Shown piece after piece: positions 1 through 5,800 of a DNA stretch of 13,766 nucleotides. How positions within the stretch are numbered: the first letter of the stretch is position 1; the number at the start of each line of letters is the position of its first letter. The stretch is from DATMRS01 sp035566015 (GTDB taxonomy: Bacteria; Pseudomonadota; Alphaproteobacteria; Sphingomonadales; Sphingomonadaceae): assembly GCA_035566015.1 (NCBI GenBank), contig DATMRS010000024.1, forward strand, positions 1 through 13,766, read 5' to 3'. Made by a program: the position numbers and the translations under genes. A model generated the notes under the pieces. The model did not search any database and was not told where the DNA came from. It saw only the letters and a program-made list of their open reading frames with translations.

Positions 1-1
1 C

Positions 2-1156
2 GGCATTGTCGATCATCAGTGCGCGCATCGCTGCGCCTCGCTCTTCTACGGCCGTAACGAAGAGGGCGGCATACGCTGCGTCTATCATGGCTGGAAATTC
101 GCGGCTGACGGACAGTGCGTCGAGATGCCGTCGGAGCCGGCAGAAACCGACTATAAGGAGCGGGTGAAGATCAAGGCGGCGCGGGTCGTCGAGAAATATG
201 GCGTCGTCTGGGCCTATCTCGGCGAGCGTGAGACACCACCCGAACTGCCCGATTTCGACATTCGCGATATCCCCGAAGAGGAACTGAATGTCGATTTCCT
301 GTTTCGCGAATGCAATTGGCTACAGGCGCTGGAGGGCGATATCGACACCTGCCATGTCGGCTTTCTTCATCTGGGCGGCGTCGGCCCGGAGCATTTCGAG
401 CCTGGCTCGATCAACTATTACCGCCAACTCCCCGAAAATCTCGCGCCGCGCTACGAGGCGCTGGAAACGCCTTATGGCACGATGTACGACGCCATGCGGC
501 CCGCGGGCGAGAATCTCTATCACCGCATCGGTCATTTCGCGATGCCCTTCTGGACGGCGGCGCCGTCCGATCCGCTGGGCGTGATCCGGTGGCGGGCGTG
601 GGTGCCCGTCGATGACGAGCACAGCATGCTCATCATCATCAGCGGCCATCGCCCGCCGCCGCTGACGCTCGACAAGGACGGCAATTCGCTGCCGGGCGCG
701 CGGACGGAGATGCAGCGCCTGCCCAATACTACCGATTGGTATGGCCGTTTCCGGATTGCCAACAATCCGCGCAACGATCATCTGATCGACCGCGCCTTCC
801 AACGCGATCAGAATTATACGGGCATCCACGGCATACCGGTGCAGGATCAGGCGATCACCGAGAGCATGGGGCCGATCGCCGATCGCACCAAGGAGCATCT
901 GGGCACAAGCGATCGCATGATCATGCTGACCCGGCGCAAACTGATGCGCGCCGCGCTGGCGCTGGCCGAGCACGGCACCATCCCGCAGGGCGTGGACGAT
1001 CCTTCGGTCTATCGTTTCGCGCGAGCCGGTTTCGCGCTGGTGCCCAAGGAACGGGAATGGCTCGAGGAATATAATGCGCGGCGTGCCGAATGGGGGGCAG
1101 AGGCGCCGATCGAGCGCGTTCGCGCACGTGCCGACCGCGTGGCCGAGCGGGTCTGA
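2..1156 (+). CDS. Rieske non-heme iron oxygenase, alpha subunit (phthalate dioxygenase-like), 5' truncated by window
   Basis: This is the catalytic component of a two-component ring-hydroxylating dioxygenase or O-demethylase. The frame is already open at base 2, and the first ATG (125) lies inside the Rieske domain, so the true start is left of the window. The Rieske motif C-x-H-x16-C-x2-H is encoded at 20-88 (CAHR...CVYHGW) and binds the [2Fe-2S] cluster. The catalytic domain carries D-x2-H-x4-H (DTCHVGFLH, about 344-370), giving the two His ligands of the mononuclear iron. The later VQDQ/ESMGPIADR block, typical of the phthalate dioxygenase/LigX-type class, probably supplies the Asp ligand. 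A reductase gene follows after 14 nt, so the two form one operon. The protein is clearly paralogous to the oxygenase at 12167-13477. The family is sure. The substrate is unknown; demethylation and dihydroxylation are both possible. Confidence 0.95.
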   Translation, partial: GIVDHQCAHRCASLFYGRNEEGGIRCVYHGWKFAADGQCVEMPSEPAETDYKERVKIKAARVVEKYGVVWAYLGERETPPELPDFDIRDIPEEELNVDFLFRECNWLQALEGDIDTCHVGFLHLGGVGPEHFEPGSINYYRQLPENLAPRYEALETPYGTMYDAMRPAGENLYHRIGHFAMPFWTAAPSDPLGVIRWRAWVPVDDEHSMLIIISGHRPPPLTLDKDGNSLPGARTEMQRLPNTTDWYGRFRIANNPRNDHLIDRAFQRDQNYTGIHGIPVQDQAITESMGPIADRTKEHLGTSDRMIMLTRRKLMRAALALAEHGTIPQGVDDPSVYRFARAGFALVPKEREWLEEYNARRAEWGAEAPIERVRARADRVAERV

Positions 1157-1170
1157 TAACGGGACGCACC

Positions 1171-2130
1171 ATGAATCACGGTTGGATGGAACTGGAAGTC
1201 GTCGCGCGCGAGATGCTCGCCACCGACATCGTCGGGCTGGTGCTGGCGGACCCCGAGGGAGAGGAATTGCCGCCGTTCAGCGCGGGATCGCATATCGACG
1301 TCGAAATCGCGCCGGACCTGATCCGGCAATATTCGCTGTGCAATGCGCCGCTGGAGCGCAACCGGTACGAGATCGCGGTGCTGAAGGACCCGGCGTCGCG
1401 CGGCGGATCGGTCAAGCTGCACGAATCCTTGCGTGAAGGCGCGCGCGTGCGGGTCAGCGAACCGCGCAACCATTTCTCGCTCGAACATTCGGAGGCGAAG
1501 GCGATCCTGCTCGGCGGCGGCATCGGCGTGACGCCCTTGCTCTGCATGGCCGAACGCTTGGCGACGACGGGTGCACCGTTCGAATTCCACTATTGCACGC
1601 GCTCGCCCGATCGCACCGCCTTTCGCGATCGCATCGCCCGCGCGCCCTACGCGGACAAGGTGCACCTCCACTTCGACGATGGCCAGCCCGACCAGTTACT
1701 CGATCCGGCGGCGCTGTTCGCCCGGGCCGAGCAGGGCGCGCATGCCTATGTCTGCGGCCCTGCGGGCTTTATCGACTGGGTCTATGCCGCGGCGGAAAAA
1801 GCGGGCTTTTCCACACAGCAGATCCATCGCGAATATTTCACGGCCGTGCCGCAGGAACCGGCCGCAGGCGATCAGGCGGTGTTCGAAGTCCAGATCGCCA
1901 GCACGGGTGCTGTCTATGCCGTTCCGGCCGACAAGAGCGTGGCGCAGGTGCTGGAGGAGAATGGCATAGCCGTGCCGGTATCGTGCGAGCAGGGTGTTTG
2001 CGGCACTTGCATCACCCGCGTCCTGCAGGGCGAACCCGATCACCGCGACATGCTGGCGCTCGACGGGAACGCTGAGTTCACGCCCTGCTGCTCGCGCTCC
2101 TTCAGTCCGCGCCTCGTCCTCGATCTGTGA
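1171..2130 (+). CDS. Oxygenase reductase (phthalate dioxygenase reductase/VanB family), FMN and plant-type [2Fe-2S]
   Basis: A 319-residue electron-transfer partner that passes electrons from NAD(P)H through FMN and a C-terminal [2Fe-2S] ferredoxin domain to a Rieske oxygenase. In order: the flavin-binding motif RQYSLCN (52-58), the pyridine-nucleotide loop GGGIGVTPLL (115-124), YVCGPAGF (193-200), and ferredoxin ligands C272-x4-C277-x2-C280 with the fourth most likely C306 (PCCSRS). The order and the LVLDL C-terminus fit the family. I start at ATG 1171 (MNHGWMELE) because codons from the upstream ATG at 1090 overlap the oxygenase gene and give an arginine-rich, non-family N-terminus. ATG 1186 is a possible alternative. 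The Shine-Dalgarno is weak (GGGAC), which suggests coupling to the upstream gene. It is the only reductase gene in a window with three oxygenases, so it may serve more than one. Confidence 0.95.
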   Translation: MNHGWMELEVVAREMLATDIVGLVLADPEGEELPPFSAGSHIDVEIAPDLIRQYSLCNAPLERNRYEIAVLKDPASRGGSVKLHESLREGARVRVSEPRNHFSLEHSEAKAILLGGGIGVTPLLCMAERLATTGAPFEFHYCTRSPDRTAFRDRIARAPYADKVHLHFDDGQPDQLLDPAALFARAEQGAHAYVCGPAGFIDWVYAAAEKAGFSTQQIHREYFTAVPQEPAAGDQAVFEVQIASTGAVYAVPADKSVAQVLEENGIAVPVSCEQGVCGTCITRVLQGEPDHRDMLALDGNAEFTPCCSRSFSPRLVLDL

Positions 2131-2164
2131 GGGGCAGGCGAACATTATCGCCCGTGATTGAATC

Positions 2165-2180
2165 CGCTGCGAAGGCAGCG
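2165..2180. other. Short perfect hairpin in the reductase-gntR gap
   Basis: The inverted repeat CGCTGC-GAAG-GCAGCG lies 35 nt past the reductase stop and 50 nt before the regulator start. It has no U-run, so as an intrinsic terminator it would be weak. It could equally be an operator for the regulator's own promoter. The rest of the 100-nt gap shows no clear promoter hexamers. Confidence 0.3.
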
Positions 2181-2230
2181 TAGTTGTGCGCCGACCTCGA
2201 TCGGGAGGGCCGCAACAAAGGGTATGGTGA

Positions 2231-2962
2231 ATGGCGCGCAATGTGGTTGGTCTTACCAGGGCACGCGTTCAATCTCTTTCGAGCGGTATTGTAGAACAGG
2301 TCCTCGATGCGCTGTTCTCCGGTAAGCTCAAGCCGGGCCAGTTTCTCGGCACTGAAGCCCAATTGTCCGAGACGTTCCAGACCAGCCGCGTCCCGATCCG
2401 CGAGGCGCTAGGGCAACTGGCGGCGCTTGGCGTCATCACGATCCGCACGGGCGCGCGCGGCGGCGCTACGATCGCGGAGGGCGATCCCGAACAGTTCGCG
2501 GTCGCGCTCGCGGTCCAGTTCATGCTCGTCGGAGTGAGCCCCGAGGAGATTTTCGACATCCGCATCGCGATCGAAAGCCGCGCCGCCGAAATGGCGGCGA
2601 CCAAGGCCACCGATGAGGATATCGCCACCTTGCGCGAATATCTGGCCGCGATTCCCACCGGCAAGGCCGCTCGCCGCGCCGCTACCGAGAAGATATTGGA
2701 ATTCCACAGCGCGGTCGTCGAGGTATCCGGATCGCGCACGCTGATTACGTTGATGAACGCGATCAAGCATGCGCTGCTGAACCTCTATGTCGCTTCGACC
2801 CCCGACATGAGGCAACCCGCGCTCGCTTATTCGACACTCGAAGGCATTGTGGAGCGCATCGCCGCCCACGATCCCGAAGGCGCCCGCGCAGCGATGGCGG
2901 CGCACTTGGCGGGCCGCCGGGAAGCACTGATCGAACGGCTTGAGAAAATCCCGCACGATTAG
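2231..2962 (+). CDS. GntR-family transcriptional regulator, FadR/FCD subfamily
   Basis: A 243-residue DNA-binding regulator. The winged helix-turn-helix is at about 15-82 (GKLKPGQFLG, SRVPIREAL, LAALGVITIRTGARGGATI), followed by an all-helical FCD ligand-binding domain (about 100-235). FCD regulators usually repress catabolic operons and release DNA on binding an acid or acyl-CoA. Likely metal ligands D109 (FDIRIAIESR), H159 (EFHSAVVE) and H225 (AAHLAG) are present. The His expected near 203 (family pattern EHxxI) appears to be Leu, so the metal site may be incomplete. ATG 2231 is preceded by AAAGGG at 2217-2222. Placed 100 nt after the oxygenase-reductase pair, it is the only regulator in the window and the obvious candidate for cluster control, but its target is inference. 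Confidence 0.93.
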   Translation: MARNVVGLTRARVQSLSSGIVEQVLDALFSGKLKPGQFLGTEAQLSETFQTSRVPIREALGQLAALGVITIRTGARGGATIAEGDPEQFAVALAVQFMLVGVSPEEIFDIRIAIESRAAEMAATKATDEDIATLREYLAAIPTGKAARRAATEKILEFHSAVVEVSGSRTLITLMNAIKHALLNLYVASTPDMRQPALAYSTLEGIVERIAAHDPEGARAAMAAHLAGRREALIERLEKIPHD

Positions 2963-3021
2963 GTGCGGGTCGATAATCGGCATTGCTGGTTTGTAGGCCC
3001 CAGCGTTATAAAATTTCTTAC

Positions 3022-3109
3022 GTCGTTCCCCATGCGGGAATCCAGGCGCTGTCAGGGTCAGAGAAGCGTAACGCTACGTTTATGGATTCCCGCCTGCGCG
3101 GGAATGACG
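3022..3109. repeat. Palindromic intergenic repeat (REP/MITE-like)
   Basis: Arms 3022-3044 (GTCGTTCCCC...GGGAATCCA) and 3083-3108 (TGGATTCCCGCC...GGGAATGAC) are inverted copies of each other with a few differences. Each arm is itself a small dyad (TTCCC...GGGAA). A perfect small dyad, AGCGT-A-ACGCT (3065-3075), lies in the loop. From general knowledge, GTCATTCCCGC...GGGAATCCA units are a common dispersed intergenic repeat in proteobacteria. It lies between the convergent gntR and DUF35 genes and could terminate both. The flanks (2963-3021 and 3110-3235) hold no convincing gene. The small frame crossing the repeat (2983-3246) is not coding. Confidence 0.75.
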
Positions 3110-3235
3110 AAGAAGAAATAGGGGCGGAATCTCGCGTCACGGACCCTGCCCGCTCGTCTCCTTTGGCGTCATTTCGGCTTTCGGAGGTGACATCTTGCTT
3201 TCGGTTCTTTTCTGTTCTGGGCCTCTGCCAGTATC

Positions 3236-3700
3236 TTAGCGCATAGACTGCGCGGCCGCGACCGATCCGGAATCCGGCTCGAACAGCAGCAGGTTGCGGC
3301 CATCAGGGAGGGGGAGCCAGGACGGACGCACGCGCAGGCCCACGGCCATTTCTTCGAGCGGGCAGCCGCGCACGTTGCTCATGATGTTGATACCTTCGTC
3401 GAGCGTCACCAGCGTGAGGAAATAGGGCTCGTGGCCCCGGAACGGTTCGCGCGCACGGCGGACGATGGTGAAGCTGAATATCTGTCCCCGCCCCGAGACT
3501 TCGCGCCATTCGAGAGCGTGGCGCCGGCCGGTATAGATGCTCGTCGGGCGCGGGTAGAATTGGTAGGCGCCGGCTTCGCGATCATATTGGATCATGACGC
3601 GCCGTTCGCGCGTGGCATCCCAGAATGGCCGGGAGAAGCTGCGCACCGGAGGTAGGAGTCGGGCGACATCCGATGTGTCGTTGAGTTCGGTCACGGCCAC
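3236..3700 (-). CDS. DUF35 OB-fold protein (ChsH2 C-domain-like), zinc ligands absent
   Basis: A 154-residue small partner protein of the DUF35 family. The OB-fold is recognisable from YPR (49-51), LEWREVSGRGQIFSFTIV (63-80), the PYFLTLVTLDEG block (92-103) and GLRVRP (121-126). The N-terminal rubredoxin-like zinc ribbon keeps its outline, but positions that normally hold two CxxC pairs read QYDREAG and PRPTSIYTG. The only Cys is C113, so no zinc site can form. DUF35 proteins typically pair with SCP2/Ltp2-type thiolase-like enzymes, and the thiolase gene here ends one base upstream (TGA-G-GTG), implying translational coupling. The start is GTG at 3700; a second GTG at 3694 is possible. Inference: it forms the acyl-CoA-binding half of an aldolase or thiolase complex. 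Confidence 0.87.
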   Translation of the reverse strand: MAVTELNDTSDVARLLPPVRSFSRPFWDATRERRVMIQYDREAGAYQFYPRPTSIYTGRRHALEWREVSGRGQIFSFTIVRRAREPFRGHEPYFLTLVTLDEGINIMSNVRGCPLEEMAVGLRVRPSWLPLPDGRNLLLFEPDSGSVAAAQSMR

Positions 3701-3701
3701 C

Positions 3702-4877
3702 TCAGGCGTTGGGGGTGAGAATCATGACGGTGCTCGTGTTCCAGTTGCGGCCATAGGGTATGCCGCCGATGCCGGTAACGAGCGCGTTGGCACGGTTCGC
3801 GATCTGGCGCTCGCCGCCTTCGCCGAACAATTGGCGCACCGCTTCGACGAGGTTGGTGCCGCCGCCCGCAAGACCCGTCTGCCCGGCCGAAATCTGGCCG
3901 CCGCTGGTATTCAGCGGAAGATCGCCCTCGATTCCGAAATCGGTTTCGCGGATAAAGGCGCATCCCTGCCCATGATCGCAGAAGCCCAGCATTTCGAGCT
4001 GCATCATGATGGCGATGATGAAATCGTCATAAGGATGGAAAGAGGCGATGTCGGTTGGCCTGAGGCCCGCCTGCGCAAAGGCGCGTTCGCCCGCCGCGCG
4101 ATGCCCGCTCACCGTCGGATCGACGATCGCCCGGGCCGGGTTGAGATTGGTCCGCTCACCGTAGCCTATCGGCACCACGCAGCGCGTCAGGCCCCGGCGC
4201 TCGGCCTGTTTGCGGGAGGTGACGAGCAATCCGCTCGCTCCGTCGCAGATCATCACGCTGTCGAGCAGGCGGATCGGATCGTTGATCATGCGCGAGGCGA
4301 TATAATCGTCGATGGTGATCGGCTTGCGCAGTTTTTCGCAGGCGAGGTCGTTGCGGAGCGCGTGGTTGCGCTGGGTGACGGCGAGTTTGCCGAGCGCGCG
4401 ATAATCCAGCCCGAACCGCTGCTCATAATATTGGCTGAGGAGCCCGAAGGCGGCGGGGGCGCCGAGATAGCCGAACGGCTGGGTCCATTCCTCGCTATAG
4501 GAGCGCGGCCGCGCCGTGCCCCGCTCCGCCACCGAGGTATCGGCATAGAGGCAGAGCACGGTGGTACAGAAGCCGGCGTCGATCGCCGCTGTCGCGCGCG
4601 CCAAGGCGCCGAGCGGGGACGAGCCACCGATATCAACCGTCTGACAGAAATCGAGTTCGAGGGCGAGCTGATCGGCGGTGGTCTGCGACCAGAAGCTGTT
4701 GCCCGCGCCGGTGGTGGAGGCGGACAGGATCAGCCCGTCAATTTCCCCTTTTTCGAAGCCGGTGCGGTCGAGCAGTTGCTCCAATATCTCCGCGCCCAGC
4801 TCCCAGACATCGATATCGCTGACCGGCACGATCTTGGTTTCGGCATAACCGACAATGGCGGTGTCGTGGATCGCCAT
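3702..4877 (-). CDS. SCP2/Ltp2-type thiolase-like protein lacking thiolase Cys and His; probable acyl-CoA lyase (aldolase)
   Basis: A 391-residue thiolase-superfamily protein. Family features: TAIVGYAET (6-14), the central glycine-rich VDIGGSSPLGAL (81-92), CDGASGLLVTS (211-221), HPYDDF (281-286), LEMLGFCDHGQG (294-305) and LPLNTSGGQISAGQTG (320-335). The position of the nucleophilic Cys in true thiolases reads GGSS, and the GHP motif bearing the catalytic His reads AGQ. Claisen thiolysis by the classical mechanism is therefore unlikely. Ltp2, a steroid side-chain retro-aldolase, likewise lacks the Cys and works with a DUF35 domain. Tyr283 is a candidate catalytic residue by position. Only 3 nt separate it from the crotonase stop and 1 nt from the DUF35 start. 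Family assignment is firm; aldolase activity is inference. Confidence 0.9.
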   Translation of the reverse strand: MAIHDTAIVGYAETKIVPVSDIDVWELGAEILEQLLDRTGFEKGEIDGLILSASTTGAGNSFWSQTTADQLALELDFCQTVDIGGSSPLGALARATAAIDAGFCTTVLCLYADTSVAERGTARPRSYSEEWTQPFGYLGAPAAFGLLSQYYEQRFGLDYRALGKLAVTQRNHALRNDLACEKLRKPITIDDYIASRMINDPIRLLDSVMICDGASGLLVTSRKQAERRGLTRCVVPIGYGERTNLNPARAIVDPTVSGHRAAGERAFAQAGLRPTDIASFHPYDDFIIAIMMQLEMLGFCDHGQGCAFIRETDFGIEGDLPLNTSGGQISAGQTGLAGGGTNLVEAVRQLFGEGGERQIANRANALVTGIGGIPYGRNWNTSTVMILTPNA

Positions 4878-4880
4878 GGC

Positions 4881-5687
4881 TCAGTCGTCTCCGGCGATTT
4901 GGATGGCCGGGCGGGCGACCTTGTTTTCGCCGCGTTCGACGAAGGCGCGAAGGCGTTCGTCGCGTTCGGCATTGCGCGCGCCGCCGCCGATCAGACTTTC
5001 GAAGAAGAGGCCGTCCTCATGGCCCATGTCATTAATGCGCGGCAGGGCGGCGCAGATCGCCCAGTTGGTCGTCTCCGCATTGTCGGCGACCTGCGCCGCC
5101 AGTTGGCGCGCCTTCGCCAGCGCCTCGCCGACGGGTACGACATATTGGCAGAGGTTAGCGCGTTCCCCTTCGCCCGCGCTGAGCACGCGGCCCGTGAGCA
5201 TCATGTCCGCCATGCGCGCATAGCCGATCAGCCGCTGAATGCGGACCGATCCTCCTCCACCGACGAAAATGCCGCGCTTGCCCTCCGGCAGGGCGAAGAA
5301 GGTCGTCTCGTCGGCAACGCGTATCTGGCAGGCCGATGCGATCTCCAGCCCGCCGCCGATGCAGGCGCCGTTCAGCGCCGCGATCCACGGGATCGGCCCG
5401 CGCGCGACAAGCTCGAGCGGACGGGTCCAGCGCCCGCGCCGTTTGAACTGGGCTCCGCCGTCGGACTGGCGCATGCGCTGCACCGCCTCGGCAAGGTCGA
5501 GGCCGGCAGAGAAATTGCCGCCATGGCCGAACAGGATGCCGCAGCGCACCTCCTCGGTCGCGCGGACGATGGCCTGTTCCAATTGTGTCATCACCGCATC
5601 GCTAATGGCGTTGCGTTTGACCGTGCGATCGATCCCCACCAAGGCGATATCGCCCTCGCGTTCAAATGTGACGAGCCGTTCGTCCAT
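4881..5687 (-). CDS. Enoyl-CoA hydratase/isomerase (crotonase) family protein
   Basis: A 268-residue crotonase-fold enzyme of normal length. The two oxyanion-hole segments are NFSAGLDL (58-65) and NGACIGGGLEIA (106-117). Both acid/base glutamates of true hydratases appear present: E115 (GGGLE) and E135 (ALPEG). That favours real hydratase or hydratase/lyase chemistry over a pure scaffold. The start at 5687 is fixed by a very strong Shine-Dalgarno, GGGGGAGAGG at 5690-5699. It is the first gene of a three-gene operon with the thiolase-like and DUF35 genes. It is divergent from the acyl-CoA ligase, an arrangement reminiscent of FerA/FerB-type ligase plus hydratase pairs for phenylpropanoids. It probably hydrates the enoyl-CoA that the downstream lyase cleaves. 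The substrate is unknown. Confidence 0.93.
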   Translation of the reverse strand: MDERLVTFEREGDIALVGIDRTVKRNAISDAVMTQLEQAIVRATEEVRCGILFGHGGNFSAGLDLAEAVQRMRQSDGGAQFKRRGRWTRPLELVARGPIPWIAALNGACIGGGLEIASACQIRVADETTFFALPEGKRGIFVGGGGSVRIQRLIGYARMADMMLTGRVLSAGEGERANLCQYVVPVGEALAKARQLAAQVADNAETTNWAICAALPRINDMGHEDGLFFESLIGGGARNAERDERLRAFVERGENKVARPAIQIAGDD

Positions 5688-5734
5688 TCCTCTCCCCCAT
5701 TTGTTCGGTTGCGTCTGGACAGACCGCGCAATCC

Positions 5735-5765
5735 TATTACAGTTCTAAAGTGTATAACGGTCATA
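5735..5765. promoter_or_regulatory. Tandem candidate operators in the crotonase/ligase divergent promoter
   Basis: TATAAC-G-GTCATA (5753-5765) is a 13-bp near-palindrome. A poorer copy, TATTAC-A-GTTCTA (5735-5747), sits 18 bp to the left. The complement of the first (TATGACCGTTATA) differs at two positions from the site upstream of the receptor gene (TATGACTGTTATA). This AT-rich segment is the only space between the two divergent genes, so sites here can govern both. Exact promoter hexamers cannot be assigned with confidence. Confidence 0.5.
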
Positions 5766-5767
5766 AT

Positions 5768-5787
5768 ATTCGAGCACAATGTCGAAT
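5768..5787. promoter_or_regulatory. Second dyad in the ligase leader
   Basis: ATTCGA-N8-TCGAAT is a 20-bp inverted repeat with perfect 6-bp arms. It lies just downstream of the shared operator and immediately before the ligase Shine-Dalgarno. It could be a separate operator or a leader hairpin. An ATTCGAAT octamer also occurs at 11146-11153 in the receptor upstream region, but without the spacer. Confidence 0.3.
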
Positions 5788-5788
5788 T

Positions 5789-5797
5789 AGGGGAGGA
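5789..5797 (+). promoter_or_regulatory. Ribosome binding site of the acyl-CoA ligase
   Basis: AGGGGAGGA, 3 nt before ATG 5801, settles the start at 5801 rather than the in-frame ATG at 5750, which lies inside the operator. The same nonamer precedes the receptor gene (complement of 10970-10978). Confidence 0.8.
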
Positions 5798-5800
5798 AAC

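Noticed and set aside
320..973. Minus-strand open frame of 217 codons under the first oxygenase
   Set aside because: The plus strand encodes a conserved Rieske oxygenase here; the antisense translation is Arg/Ala-rich and shows no family features.
1090..1170. Upstream ATG extension of the reductase
   Set aside because: It overlaps the oxygenase gene and would add an arginine-rich stretch unlike the family N-terminus; ATG 1171 fits the family better.
2983..3246. 87-codon plus-strand frame between gntR and DUF35
   Set aside because: Most of it is the palindromic repeat; codon use is unlike neighbouring genes and the product is not recognisable.
5750..5800. Upstream in-frame ATG of the acyl-CoA ligase
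   Set aside because: It lies inside the operator region without a ribosome binding site, whereas ATG 5801 has AGGGGAGGA directly upstream.
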